Assembly: GCA_019914995.1 (NCBI GenBank) | Contig: CM034128.1 | Coordinates: 7,814,501-7,878,500 of the forward strand | DNA from: Acanthochlamys bracteata | Lineage: Eukaryota; Streptophyta; Magnoliopsida; Pandanales; Velloziaceae | Direction: 5' to 3' | Length of the DNA stretch: 64,000 bases | Part shown: piece after piece, positions 23,729-37,616 of the stretch | How positions within the stretch are numbered: position 1 is the stretch's first letter | Layout: the number at the start of each line of letters is the position of its first letter | Position numbers and translations under genes: made by a program | Notes under the pieces: model-generated | Database searches by the model: none | Seen by the model: only the letters and a program-made list of their open reading frames with translations | Told to the model about the DNA's origin: nothing

Positions 23729-26700
23729 AAATTGATTCTAAAATTTTTTGTATATATGATAGTTTTTCAATCTATCATCTTCATCAATTTCAGTCTTTCT
23801 CTCCACATTTTTTTAAATAAAAAAAAACCTATTAGCCGCCTCTACCATCGCCAACGCCATCTTTAGCCGTCGTCTTATTGATCCTTAGCGGCTTCACCTT
23901 ATCACCATTGTCTAGTTCTTCGCCGACATTCGTCTTATTCGCCGTCTGGCCATCAAGATTTCGCCACTTTCGTCGTTGGATCATCGCTGGTTTTCTTCTC
24001 CGCATACAATCAGTGACAACTACCGTTGTCAGACTTAATTTGCTATCCTTTGTTCGCTATCTCCGTCACCGCTACTTCACCGCCTATTTGATTGAGATCT
24101 GCCGAGGTCTTCTATCTGTCATTGCCGTTTTGTTTTACTGTCGTCGTCAATTGCTGTCGTCGTTCTTCGCCCGACTGTCATCTTCATCTTATCCTTTATC
24201 GTCGTCGTTCTTCTCCTAACCATCACCGATGCTACCCTCTTTGATTAGCCCAACCTGATTTAGCTCCACATAATCTGATCATCTAGGTATGATCCGAAAT
24301 AGCAGCTCAGCTCTGCCCGACCCAACCCATAAAATGATTTTTATAATGCCTTCGATTGAGTTCTTTCAGGATTTTCTACTGACATCTACTGATGTTCCTT
24401 TGACTACTTATAATGATTGGGATGAATGGGCTATTTTAGTCAGAACTATTCTTTATGGACAATGTCTTCTTGGTTACCTGGATGGTTCTATTCAGAGTCC
24501 ATTCTCGCATGCAGATGATGTAGCTCTTAAGGTCAAGAATAGCATTCGTCATGCGAAGAATGTTTAGGATGATCATGACGAGCGATTCTAACATTCATCA
24601 TTGCTTTTATTGATCAATCACTTCGCCCGCATCTTGAAGACATTCCAACTACTGCATTATTATGGAAACATTTTAATACTCAGTTTGTTAAGTCAAGTGA
24701 CGCTAAAGAGTATCAACTTCTTACAGAAACTTAGGCTGATAGACAGGGTGATCGCAATATTTAGGATTTGGCACACTGATGCGAGGTTACTAGCACGAGC
24801 TCTTAAAACTTGAAGATTCTAGCTGTACTTGTCGCGAATGTCGTACCTATAATGAACGTTGCCAACTCTATCAGTTTTTTATGGCTTTGCGTTTAGAATT
24901 TTAAGCGATGAGTGGTCGTATCATACAGAATAACACAGTAATGGATGCTGCTATGTCGGAACTTATTGCCAAGGAGACTCGTTTGCGATCTCTTTCGATA
25001 AGGATACCTATCTTAACTTCTGGCTCAGCTACAGTTCTTGCTACTTCTTCACGCATTCTTCTTCCAATTTGGGAGGAGTTAGTGATTCTATTTGTACGAA
25101 TTTTTCTCATCCTCATCAGCAGTATAACTCTTTATGTACTCATTGTAAGAAATCAGGCCACATTATGAATGATTGTTTTCAGCTTTACCCACACTTGCTT
25201 ACTCAATATCGGGAACGAATGAAGGCGAAAAGTTCGTCCACCACTCATTTCGAGTTGCTCAGAAAATGTTGTTGATAGTGCACCTGTATCTCATGATTCC
25301 ACAGATATTTAGATAGAACTTCAGCTTCAGCGTCAGTCCATTTACGAGCACATCTGCCTCTGTGTCTTTAGCCTCTCCTGGTATAACTTGCTCTTAGATT
25401 TTAGATTCTAGTGCATCTCATTATATAATTTCTAATTCATCATTCTTATCTAATATTACATCTTTATCATCAAACTTTCCTTCATTATATACAGCTGATG
25501 GTTCTCAATTCACGATCACTTAGTCTGAAGCCGTTATTTCCAACTCTGTTAGCCTATCTTTTGTCTTGCATGTTCTTCATCTTACCTTACACTTAATTTT
25601 CGGTGAGTTCTCTTTGTTAGAGAGGACTCATTATTGTCTTTGATTCTCTTACATATTTTTTGCAGGATCATCATACCGACCAGATAATTGATCGTGCTCT
25701 TACAAAAGAGCGTTTGCATCACTTAAAGTATTTCTATCTTTTTTTGTTCTAATTCCTCAAAATTTAGTTATGTTATTGTAGGTTAGTCTGCTGTTGATTT
25801 GTGGCACAAATACTTAGGTCATATTTTTAAATCTCATTTAAAGATTCTATTTGACAATGAAGCTTTTAGACGAGTTTTTTTTTCCTCCTTTATCTGCATG
25901 TATTAGTTGAATGTAGCAAAATATTCAGCTCTACCTTTTATTCAAAATTTTTTTAAAATTTGTAATGCTTTTGAATTAGTCCATTTTGATATTTGGGGAC
26001 ATGCTCCCATTCCTTTAATGATTGATTTGCTTTACTATATAAATTTTATTGATGATTACACTCGTTATACTTGAGTTTATCTAATTGTTATCGTTCTGGT
26101 GTCTCCACTATATATAACACATTTAGTATTATTGTTCATATTCAGTTTAATACTCAGAACAAGATTTTTCGTTCTGATAGTGCACTTTAGTATATATCTT
26201 CTACCATGAGATCAATCTTACAATTTTATAGCACCCTTTTCAATAATCTTGTCATTATATTCCTGAACAAACCAGTGTAGTGGAATGCAAACATTGTCAC
26301 ATTCTTGAAACCGCTCGATTTCTTTTTTTATCCTCATTTGTTCCTCATTCTTTTTGGATAAAAGTCATTTTTACTTCCGTTAATCTTATCAACATCACTC
26401 AATCGTTCTGATAAGATACATCATGAGAGTTTATTTTTATCTCCTTCGGACTATAGTATGCTATGCACGTTTAGGTGCACTTATTTTGTTCTGCTTCTTC
26501 CAACTGAGTGGACGAAATTGACTGCCCCTCAGTGAAGTGTGTCATTCTTAATATTAGTTCTGAATATAAGGGTATTGCTGTTTTGATTCCGTAACACGTC
26601 ATCTTCGCATTTTTCGTCATATCACTTTTCTTTAGAATATTCCTTATTTTTTCATCTCACATCCTGATGTTCAATTCTTAACTCCATCACATCCTCTTAC

Positions 26701-28526
26701 ATCTAGGTCCTTTGTCCCGTCTTCTACCATCTCTATTGTTCATACTCTATTATTTTCTTCTAATGATATCACCTCTTCTGCGAGGATTGAAACGCTGGCC
26801 CACGAGGATTCTCTATATTCTTCGCACACGCATGTTCCACAATTTTCCATTACCTGTATGTCTACCTTCGCCTACTCGTCAGTTCCAACGGCCTCCTATT
26901 TATTTTACACCAGACTGTTCCGGTCTGCAAGATGGGTTTGGTTTTGCCACCTTTAACTCATATTCTCTTCAGTTTTATTTATTTATTATTTCTATTCATA
27001 TCACTTGTGAATCATGTTATTACCAAGAGGTAATTTAGTATCATGAGTGATAAGAGACAATAGTAGAGAAGTTTTTGTGCATTTCAGAAGACAGGTATTT
27101 GGGATATAATTTTATTGTCATAGAAAGTGCAGCTTCTGGGTTGTAAGTGAGTTTTTAAGTTTAAATATCAACATGATGGATCTATTGAGCAACACAAGGC
27201 TCGTCTTGTTATTAGAGATTTTACTTAATAGCATAGGATTGATTATTATGAGATATTTACTCCAGTCGTCCAAATGATTGCTCTTCGCACTTTATTAGAT
27301 ATTATTGTTGTCCGTCAGTGGCTTCTTTATCAAATGAATGTGAAAAATATTTTCTTCATGGTACATTATCTGAGGTTATTTATATGCAACCACCTTCGAG
27401 TCTTTCTACTCCACCAGATCATGTATGTCATCTTCGTCGTGCTATTTATAAACTCAAACAGATTCCTAAATCTTGATTTAAGTGTTTTCGATAAGCTATT
27501 GCATAAGCAGGATTTCAGTAAAGTTCAAGATCATTTTTTATTTGTGCGGTCCTCACCATAAGGATAGGTATTTTTATTATTATATGTAGATGCCATGGAT
27601 TTTAATTGTGGATGATATCACAGGTATTGCTGTGACTCGGAAGCATCTTTATCAACAGTTTCAAATGAAGGATCTTGGTTATTTATGCTATTTTCTTAAA
27701 ATAGAGATTACACAAAGTGTCAGAGGGATTCTTATTTCTCAACAAAAATATACTTTCGATATCATTATATCTGCAGGTTTATTTGATAGTCGGATGGTTG
27801 ATACCCTCTTAGAGCTTCATGTAAAGCTTCGTCCTACAGATAGTGAGTCTCTCACAAATTCTATTCAGTATAGACGGTTAGTAAGTCAGCTTGTTTATCT
27901 TTGTATAATTAGGTCAGATATTTCTCATTCAATAAGTGTTGTCATTTAATTTATTTTTGCACCACGATCAGTACATTATAGTGCCTTATTTATAATTCTC
28001 AAATATCTTAAAAGCACTATTATTCACTCTTTTTTTATATCTTCTACATATATTTGGAAGCTTCGAATTTTTACAGATGTAGATTAGACAGTTGATCCGA
28101 TCACTAGATAGTTTATTACAGGTTTCTCTTATTCTTTGGCAATTCGTTAATTTTGTGGCAAAATAAGAAACAAGACGTTGCGTGTTCTTCCACAGAACTC
28201 GAGTATAGAGCTATGATTGGTATCTCAAAAGAGATTGTTCATATTCGGATATTACTTACTGATATGGGAGTTATATTTAGAGAAGCTACTCTTTTTACTG
28301 TGATAATTCAAGTGACAGTCAAACTGTAGAAAATTCAGCTTTTCATGAATAAATAAAGTATATTGAATTGACCGTCACTTTGTTCGTGAATACTTTTTAC
28401 CAAGTACTATTTTTTACCATATATTATCGTATTGATCAATTAATATATTTTTTTATAAAGTCGCATCCAACATCAAGATTTTAAATATTATTGAATAAAT
28501 TTATATTATTTGACCCATCATTAAGT

Positions 28527-28669
28527 TGAATAGAGATATTGAATTATATTGTCGGACTATATATTAGACAAGTCCATTAGTAGTATATATATTGGCACAT
28601 GTAAATTCTATTAAACAATTATCATTCATAATATTCAATTTCATTGCTATTAATCTATCAATTGTTTCA
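28527..28669 (+). repeat. 3' LTR of the Copia element, abutting the LPLAT pseudogene
   Basis: This is the direct-repeat partner of 23549-23716, ending CAATTGTTTCA only 9 bases before the ATG of the LPLAT pseudogene at 28679. A clear 5-bp target duplication was not found. Confidence 0.8.
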
Positions 28670-28678
28670 AAATCAACG

Positions 28679-31243
28679 ATGGATTTACCGGATATGGCGG
28701 CAGCTATCGGGGTTTCAGTACCGGTAATGAGGTTTCTCTCTGCTGCGTGGCAACGGTAGCGGTGCATTTCTTCTGGCGATTGGTTCCCGGCGCGCTCCGG
28801 CTAAGCACTTCTATGCAGCTGTAACCGGAGCCCTGCTTTCTTAGTTGTCTTTTGGGTTTTCTTCGAATCTTCATTTCTTAATCCCCATGGCGATTGGGTA
28901 CGCTTCGATGTGTTGGTACGGTCGTACGCTGATGCTATAACATGCCTTTCTGCATTTGGCTACTTTATTGGATGGCACAATTTTCTCTTTTCTACAGTAT
29001 TTGGAATAGTGAATTGTTCTTAGAGTTAATGTTCTTTTTGGTAATTGAGATTCTGGACATTGTACATGAAGTAGTGGAGTGGAGTGGATAAGACATTGAT
29101 TTATTAATTTCATGGATACTCATAGAACAGAGTGAAGTAGTCCCTCAATTCTATAAAATTAATCAAGATTTTGACATTGATTGGGTTACGATGCAAGTGT
29201 TAAAAAAATGTTTAATAGATGAATTGAGATATTTTGCAGACGTTGTTTAGCAATAGGATCTTCATCATAACATGGTTTAAGAGATTTTGGAATATAAACA
29301 TGGCCACAAGTGATTCCTTGTTAGGTTTGTCTACTTCTGCTTTTGTAGTTTGACAGTTAAATCGAAGGATGATGAGGGTTTCTTTTGAAATTGAGTGATG
29401 AGCCATTGAAGGACTTTTGACAGCCAATGAATAAGTAAAACTCATTTGATACTTGAATGGATGATGGGTAATACTTACGTGTTGAGGCACATGTTGATGG
29501 ATTACTGAAATGATGGAGGATGATAAGGGCTTGTTTCATGTGCCATCAATTATAATGATGGATTACTGAAACAAGAAAGCTTGCGAGATGCACAATAGAA
29601 ATTTTGGTTGATTCGCTGTTCCTCAACCATTGAGTATATTGGTTACTGTCTCTGTTATGGTAGTCACTTCGCAGGGCCAGCACATGAAATGAAGGATTAT
29701 CTTGAATGGTCTAAAAGGAAAGGCATGAGTTTAAACATTACTTTTCTCCGTCATGTATTTCATTGATGGAATTGAGTTTAAACGAGTACACATTTAAGCT
29801 CTTGATAACCATGTTTTTTTCTTCTACTTTTACTTTTGTCAATTCTAGATTTGGGTCCCTAAAAATGATGGACCAGTACCAACTCCCTTTGGCGCTACTT
29901 CCCGTGCTATTCTTCAAGCAGCGATTTCTATGGGAATATATACTTATATTTGACCCCATATTTCCCGCTTTTAAGGTTCAATAATTCGATTTACCAGGAA
30001 TGGGATTTCTGAAAAAGCCTTATTTATCAATACATGTCTGGTTTCACTGCTTATTGGAAGTATTATTTATCTGGTCTATGTCAGAAGCTTCAATTATAGT
30101 TTCTGGTCTGGGTTTAACTGGGTGGTCAAGCACTTCTCCTACTGAACCAAGGCGGGACCGTGCGAAGAACATTGACATTCTTGGGATTGAACTTGCTACT
30201 AGTGCTGTTCAGTTTCCTCTTGTGTGGAATATTCAAGTTAGCTCATGGTTGCGTTACTGTGAGTATTCTTGGTCCATGATGATAATGTAGTGCTTGTATG
30301 CATACTTTAGTTTAGACTGTAGAAAGCTTGAGGCCTTATAATAATAAATGAAGAATTTAGGACATGAAACTTCTGTACAACCACCATCATTACTATTTGT
30401 CTACGGATTAGCCTGCTAAAATATGCTTTCCTGATACATCCCATATATTTTGTGATCTCGTTGTTTGTTTCTTAGTGGCTTGTAAGCCCCGTGGAGGGAA
30501 CAAACCGAACTAAACTTATTTTAGAATTTCTGTATAGGAAAATGTTAAGCATTTATATGCTCATACGGTTGCTTTCTTCACTTTTGTTTGGAAATGAAGT
30601 TACATATTTGAGTAGGAAATAGTTAAATATGCTTGCTGGGAATCACGCACTATCGGTTCTGTCGCCAACCTGGGCTGTATTACTTTTAATAAGATCTAAG
30701 GGTGCTCTTTCCTCAGTGATGTTTCTTGAGTATAGATGATGCTTCCTAGTACATAATTTATATAATCATTGTTTCATTTCTAGATGTTTAGGAGAGGCTT
30801 TCTCAGAAGGGAAAGAAGCCAGGATTTCTTCAGTTGTTGGCCACACAAACTGTCAACGCAGTTTGGCATGTGAGTACCATGTCTTTACTAGTGAAGACAG
30901 CTATGGCAATATCTTTATAGCGATACCTTTCTATTTTCTTCTCGATAGTCAGTAATGTATCAGTTTGTAATTTCAATACTATGCTGTAGAGCCAATTCAT
31001 ATACTAAAGAAAAAAGCAATCAACAGCTATGTCAATGCTTGTATTCATGGGGTAGTAGAAAAGTATAACCTGGAGTATACACTTGCATTTTGTTTTACTA
31101 AGGTACTGAGCTTGCACGAGATGTTTGCAGCATACCAAAGTGTCCATTATGCTGGCACTGTAGTTCCTATCCTATTCATCCTTCTTGGCTATATAATCAA
31201 GCCAGCACAGACTATCAAGCTGAAAGCTCAAAAGATTCAGTGA
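28679..31243 (+). pseudogene. LPLAT: MBOAT lysophospholipid acyltransferase (LPCAT/LPLAT) pseudogene
   Basis: Pieces of the plant LPLAT1/2 protein appear in order across broken frames. They include MAAAIGVSVPVMRFL at the start, LSFGFSSNLHFLIPMAIGYAS, IEYIGYCLCYGSHFAGP with HEMKDYLEW (about 29630-29706), and PTPFGATSRAILQAAISMG (about 29880). Further on are QYMSGFTAYWKYY (about 30028), SEASIIVSGLGLTGW, DRAKNIDILGIE, PLVWNIQVSSWLRY (to about 30260), KGKKPGFLQLLATQTVNAVWH (about 30810-30870) and VLSLHEMFAAYQSVHYAG ... AQKIQ with stop at 31241-31243. Intact relatives are multi-pass ER enzymes that re-acylate lysophospholipids. Damage includes a one-base frameshift after RFL, a stop at 28842-28844 in LLSYLSFG, further stops and shifts, and loss of most of the segment between AVWH and VLSLHE, including the GLYPGY region. 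Introns remain, so it is not a processed copy. Confidence 0.9.
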
Positions 31244-34200
31244 ATAGACATGGCCGATAGTGGTTATCTTTTTGCTCTAGCTTGATGTGATGAAGTCGCA
31301 CGGCACCTTGTCGCACTTATTGTTTTGTAGCCTTATGAATGAGAAGGCAGGGTTTTGCACCAGTTCTAATTCGATAGGCCTTTTTATTGAAACTCCTGAT
31401 ATCTCTCCAACTTCTTTTGTCCCTTTGCTCTATTTTTTGTTTCAATTGCTGCTAGAAATGTGAGACAATCATGAGTGTCTTGTAGTCAAAAAATTTTACT
31501 TGCTTTTTGTATCATTTAAAATAAATTATGTTTTTGCGGACGGCCTAATTTTGTTTTTAATTATTTTTTATTTGCTTTATATTGAACAATATACTATTTT
31601 CTTTGTCTATAGGATATGGATACTAATGGAAAGAACTGATTTAACTGAATAGGAAGGGGGCCTATGTTGATGTAACTTGACTCTATGGCATTGTTGCGCA
31701 ACTTGTCCTCCAATGAAGGTTTCCTCTCACCTTGTCTTATAGTTTCAAGTAGGCTTGAAATATCAACCTTGTCTTATAGTTCCAAGGTTGCCTGATGAAC
31801 CAAAAGTGAGATTCTATTTTCTCTGCAAGCCTTGGGAAGAAGTGGTAAGAAAATATGGGGCATTACTAAGGTGGATTTGGCACTCTTGCCATCAAGCTAA
31901 ACGCAGGAAAGGCTACAGTACATACTCCGTAAAGATGCATAAACGCAGTTGTATGCATTCCGGCTGCTTCTTCATCCACAAAAGTACTTAATATTTTTCA
32001 ATAAATTTATTATAATTTTTTTCTGAATTTATATAAAATTTGTAAAATACAAAATGTATATGATAAAATTTTGTTATTATTTATTTTTATTTTTAGGTAA
32101 AAAACAAAGCTCTTCAATTGAAACTTTTTTAAAATAATTTTCGTTATAAAATTTTGCTTATTTTAAGCTATCGTAAACGTCCCTTTAGAGCACGTTTGAG
32201 TTGTTAAAAGTAAAGCTTTTGATTTTGTTTTTTAAATTTTAGAAAAAAAATTATTTTATTTACTTAAAAGATTATAGTTATGATTATATGATGTACAATT
32301 TTATCAATATCTTTTAAATTTAAAAAATTATAAATACTGTAGAAAATATTTTTGAAGTTGAAAAGGAGATTGTGTTCCGGCTTTAATCAAGCTAAAGGAA
32401 CGTATAGCATAGTAAGACTTTAAAATCTGGACTACTTCAGAAAGATGGAGATGGAAGTTTATAGGATAATTGAGCAAATTTTCCTCCAGTTATGCACCAG
32501 CAGCTTATAACTGGAGAGATCTCAGTTTTTTAAAATTTCCAACTTGAAAAATACCTCCAGTTATCAGCCAGCAGCTTTCTGATCAATATACAGCTTGTGT
32601 TTTCTGAAAACTCTGCCAAAGTTAAGTTGTTGGACCAATCTTAGCCCGAGTAACTCTTTCTACATTTGGCTCAATAATCAACAGGGCTGTTTGGGTGTGC
32701 TGAAAATAAAGAGTTTATTGAAATAGGTAGTTATTTTTAAAACAAACGGTTTGGATTTATATCTTAAATATGAAGCTTATTTCATAAGAGTGTTTGGATG
32801 GAAATCTTTCTTTTTTAATAAACTCAGAATGGTGTTTGGATCAAGAAGTAGTTATAAGCAAATAAATAACTGGATGTATTTTAGTATATAAGTGGCGATA
32901 TATGTTAAATTCATGGATACCTTTTCATATAATTTAATTTTTTACTTCAGCTCAAACTTATTTATAACTACCTTTTCTAATAAAAATTAAAGATTTTGTA
33001 TTAATTTTTAATTTGTAGGTATTTTCTTATAAATAAAAGTTCAAAAGTAAATGTAGATATTTTTTTATAGTTTTGCATTTTGATGGAGCACTTTCTCACT
33101 TAAAAGAAAACATCTAGACTCGAGAATCTGCTTCTGCATGGGAATGTAAATTTAGCTCATTTGCGTACAGTGGAGATGCATGGCAACGCAGAGGAAAAAG
33201 TCATGGCTTACTATTATATATGAAGGGTTCAAGAATTTCAATCCAACCAAAGTTGTCAGAATCATAATTTTATTTAGAATCATTTTGCTTACGTAGAATC
33301 ATAAAATTAAAATTTTAATTAAGATCATAAAATTTTATTTATTGATAACTTTTTATAAAATTATTTAATACTTTTAAAATTTTAAATAGTACTTATTAAA
33401 ATTACTAAAAATTAAATACATAATATTTTTAATATTTTATCTTATTATAATAAATTTAAAATGTTTATTTATGGTTCAGATAAATTATATTATTAATAAT
33501 TTTTATATTCAATATCCAACCAACTAATTTCTAGTCCAATTAATGTTCATGTTTGACAAAGATTACACATAGAATACAGTTTGGTGATGAGCGTGCTTCA
33601 TAAACTCTTTATTTGATGTAATCATGTAAATATAACATCTTCACTCTCCATTGAGTAAGTTTTACTGTTTTCTGTGTTTTGGTTCAAAGCGCTTCGTAGT
33701 TGGTTCGTGTTGGGCTGCTAGCAGCAATATTTTCTATCCAAAACTCATAGATTTTACTGCACAAAGTGTGTGACCTAAACTTTAAGTTGTTCTTGACAGA
33801 GTTTTCACAGCGCGCAGAATTGAAGTTCTTATAGAAACATGGTCTAATTAGCTAGTAGTTCTCTTGTTCGTAGATGTTGACCTTGCCGCATTCAAGTTTA
33901 GACCGGTAACTGTATCCTTTCCTAGTGTAGCTTTTTGCCTGCGTTAAGTACTTCTCTATGTCATTGAAATGCTGCAATGAGCAAGTATACGAAAGGGGTA
34001 ATGTAAGTTCTTGAGCTAGCTACTTAATCAATTTTCTCATTCATGTGATTATTCAAGTTCACGTCCTATGTATGATTTTCAGGTTTATAATGTAACATGT
34101 CCTTCAGTCACGAATATTGTTTCTACATTATTATATTGGCAATTATTTACGTACGGTATATATTAAAGCAGCTCATCAGCATGTTACATATGCACTTGTT

Positions 34201-35549
34201 CTTGTCTTCAACTACTTGTATACTGAAATTGGTATCATAGTGAGCTTTACACAACTCCCAGCATGACTGTTTTACTTTCTCCCCTTGAATTCATTATTAA
34301 TGCAATTAACCTAGGGCTAGGAGGAATGTCTTGTCTACTCATAAGACATGGCTGAGTTACTCAACTTTTCCTTAGCCATGTAAATGGTTTCCTTAGTCTT
34401 TATTTTATGCTATCACTAACAACAGACTCTGTTTCAATTCTTTCATGGCTGGCCTTATAATGTAAAGAGCATGGCATAAAGCTCTGCAAGTTTCAGTATT
34501 ACTGTACTCTACTCAACTCCTAAATTTAGGCCTGCTCCTTATTTTTTATCCAGTAGTAGAAGTTGTCTGTCTATACTTTTTTGCTGCAAGAAATTGCCAC
34601 AATTTTCTTTCTGTCCAGTAGATGATCTCTGGTTGTAACCTAAAACTGTACATAACATTAGGCATTTGTCTAGTGGCGAGTTTCTTCTAAGCTCATTGTT
34701 CTGGTTTCTTTATCTCGGAGAGGTTTACAGGAAATTTTTTATTTCCTCAAGAATGAAGGAAAGCATATCAAGCTGTGTCCCAAGTTTTGCATATTATAAT
34801 TTCGAATTTACTCCGCGATTTTTTCAAATTTATATGGATGAAAGTTGGTTTAATTATTTGACAAAATAGTTCTTTCTCTTTTTGATGTTTTGAGGAAATC
34901 ATATAAATATAGTGAAACCATTTATTTGTCAACTTTAGATAAATTCGATCGATTTCTTTCAAAATTGGAAAACAGGAGCATCAAATTCTTCAAATGATGT
35001 ATGTGCTGATGGCTGCACACCACCAGCAGAAATCCTCAATTTTCTTTTGTGTTCTTGTATTTGATGTAATCATTGAGAGGTCGTTTGTGTTGTTTAAAAT
35101 AAATTTAAAAAAAAATTATTTTAAAGATTCTCAAAAATAAATTTATTATTTTAAATCAAAAAATATATGTATGAAGTATACGAATGTACAATTTACTTAT
35201 CTTTTTTAAAATTCTACAATACTAGAAAAACTATTTTGGTAAACAAAAATTGAAATAAAATTGGAATACAATCCAATCATATTGCCAACTAAGCACTTAT
35301 ATTATATGCAATTCTTTCTTGGCATTTTCTTCGTTTTTTTAAATTTTAAGCAAATTCAACGTAAAAGTGGCGAAATATCAGCAATATAAGATTCACTTCA
35401 AATTTCAGTTATCAGATTGAAAGTAAAACTACGGTTGCACAACTAGAGATGAAAATGTACAAGCTAGGTACGAATTAATGGAGAGATATTAGATTTCGAT
35501 CAATAAAAAGTTTATATATATATATATAGAAATATATATTTTTTTTATT
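31244..35549. other. Gene-poor stretch after the LPLAT pseudogene
   Basis: No gene was recognised. An open frame at 31755-31991 starts within a short duplication (ACCTTGTCTTATAGTT occurs twice, near 31732 and 31769) and has no known motif. Blocks at about 32196-32400, 32686-33010, 33250-33480 and 35085-35310 are very AT-rich, contain GTTTGG-type motifs, and look like eroded MITEs, but their ends could not be set. The 34260-34640 part has more ordinary composition but no reading frame of note. Confidence 0.4.
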
Positions 35550-35746
35550 TTTGTGTTATTTTGATCAAAAGTTCTGATGGAGGTCGATTCGTATTCCGAT
35601 TGAATTGAAGTTTTAATAACATATTTGAAACTCATGGTTCTTTATATCTATAGGTGAAAATTAAATTTAAAAATTTCGCGAGCCACTTTTGACCGATATG
35701 TGCAGTAATGTGCCTATAAAAATACTATATGCTTCTATCATATCCC
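35550..35746. repeat. Single foldback-family arm with AT microsatellites at both sides
   Basis: It carries TTTTGATCAAAAGTTCTGAT, GGAGGTCGATTCGTATTCCG and GCGAGCCACTTTTGACCGAT in the same order as the right arm of foldback element 2 (12895-13075). It ends CATATCCCATATATAT where that arm ends TATATCCTATATAT. There is no left arm. Flanking (AT)n lies at about 35513-35530 and 35747-35762. Confidence 0.65.
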
Positions 35747-35762
35747 ATATATATATATATAT

Positions 35763-37613
35763 GAGATTAATTAAAGAATTTGTGTCAATTTTAATAACAT
35801 TAATTCATACATTTTAAGAATAATAATGGTATGAGCTTGTTGTTTGTGCCTACCTAAAATGGTTGTTGGAAATTATGCTTTCTAATGGGATATTTCATCT
35901 ACCACTCTTCTGTCTTCTTCCCCTCCTCTTCCTCTAAATTGGTGATGATGCACCTCAGCATTTATATACATCTTATGTTGTAAAAAACGAAAACTCAAAA
36001 CATTCATGTACTATACCGACATGGTAATTAATCTGGCCATCCATTAATTCATGCAGTAGGGACGTGTTTTTTTAGTATGGTTTGCTTATCAAATCCAAAG
36101 ACATTTTCTTTTCTTGATCGGTCCATACCAAATAATTAGCTAATTATTTTGAAATTAGCATTTTTTACTTATGAATGCATATCATTTTCATAGTCTAACC
36201 AATACGAGACTATTAAAGTTGTGTATGTCATTTTCGCTTAACTCAGTCCAAAATGAGACACTAATCTATCAACCAAATTAGCTAGTCTATTTATTTTTAG
36301 ACATTATTCGACTTCTTTGTTATTAATCTGAGTCTATTCCGACTATGCTATTATGTTTTTTATTCGAACATTATGTTTTATCCCTCGCTGCTAGTCCGAA
36401 CTTGAACTAACTTATAGCCCAATAATTTTAAATACGAAGCTACCGACAGTGGAGGGGAAGAATACAACTGGCACAATACTGTGTTGAGGATCACATAAGC
36501 TCTAGCAAAAAAATTGTTTGGGTTGATTTTCTTTCAAGTTTGAAAATGTTTTGAGATTCTTTGCGTAGATTTGTTTTTGTATATTGAAAGAAAGTAAGAC
36601 GGAAACTTTGGGAAGTAGTAGCTGATAAGAGTGAAGGAGACAGACCAACGTAAAGGAAAGAAAATGAAATGAAATGGCTTCTACCAAAACAAAAACTGAA
36701 AGCCTGCCTAAATGGTGTTGAATACAAACTACAAACTTGTGACTTGCTTGCTTTCTAATTAACACAGCAGCTATCGTACACCTTTCAAATTGATGATGAA
36801 GCAAAAAAAATTTTGGTTCTAGATTTTCCAAGAATCACACATTACATGCATGCTACTTACCTTTTTTCTTATTTTCTTTTTTTTTTTATTTTGATTTTTT
36901 TCTTTATATCTCTATTGGATCGATGATCGTTGTAAAATTCTATCAAATTTTTGTAATAAAATTATTTTTTAAAGAAAGGTATTCATAGCTGAATCCGAAA
37001 ATAAATTCATCGTTAAAATTCTGTGTACATAGATTGCCTGATGGACAGTCTTAGAACTCTGAATAAAAGCAAACTATTGCATTCAATTGATCAACTTCAG
37101 TTAGTACAATGAAATTTACCAAAGTAGAATCAATGACCTTAAAATGCTCATGAAATTGATGACTATTAATTACTTTAATTTACCTTAAACTGGAATTATG
37201 TTCTTATTAACAAAGCATGAATGGGTAATAAACTTATAGACATGAAAAAGTTGGCAACACAGATAGATACATAGATATAAAGAGGATATAAAGTTCAAAT
37301 ATACAAGTAATACAATTAAAGAAATAAGGAATCAAAACAAATAAAGAAGATCAATGTATATGAGTTAAAGCTCTTCTAATGGTCCCTAAACTGTGTGATG
37401 AGGTTGTTTGTCTTGACCTTGAATTAGAAAGAATCATCAAGTAATTACCATTATTATAACATGAAAGAGTTGATGGATTAAATTCCCGCACAAGTTAAGT
37501 ATAGTATAACAACTAGCTAAAGTAGGAAGGAGACATGGAAAACATGCCAATTCCGTGAAGCATTGATCTATGTCTAGGTTTCCAAGAAGAAAAACAGTAG
37601 AAACTTGCAAATT
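35763..37613. other. Gene-poor AT-rich stretch
   Basis: No gene was seen. Overlapping open frames on the minus strand at 36491-36831 have no recognisable motif and no splice-supported partner. Confidence 0.4.
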
Positions 37614-37616
37614 TAA

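Larger units (their letters stand above)
23549..28669 (+). mobile_element. Decayed Ty1/Copia LTR retrotransposon
   Basis: Two LTRs (23549-23716 and 28527-28669) bound about 5.1 kb. Remnants follow in Copia order on the plus strand. They are a gag-like region (24289-25276) with zinc knuckle CTHCKKSGHIMNDC (25135-25176), a protease-like LDSSASHYI (about 25400), and a pre-integrase motif DLWHKYLGH (about 25797). Then come integrase (FELVHFDIWGHAP, FIDDYTRYT; about 25970-26330), reverse transcriptase (GSIEQHKARLVIRDF, YEIFTPVVQMIALRTLLD, VRQWLLYQMNVKN; about 27100-27950) and RNase H (about 28060-28380). Integrase before reverse transcriptase identifies Copia. Stops and frameshifts in every domain make it inactive. 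The usual YVDD box is altered to IVDD near 27606. Confidence 0.9.

Noticed and set aside
23878..24219. 113-codon open frame rich in Ser/Arg before gag
   Set aside because: Low-complexity GCCGTC/CATC-type leader of the Copia element, without a protein motif.
30000..30290. 96-codon open frame as a functional small gene
   Set aside because: It is the surviving in-frame part of the LPLAT pseudogene exon, with disrupted neighbours on both sides.
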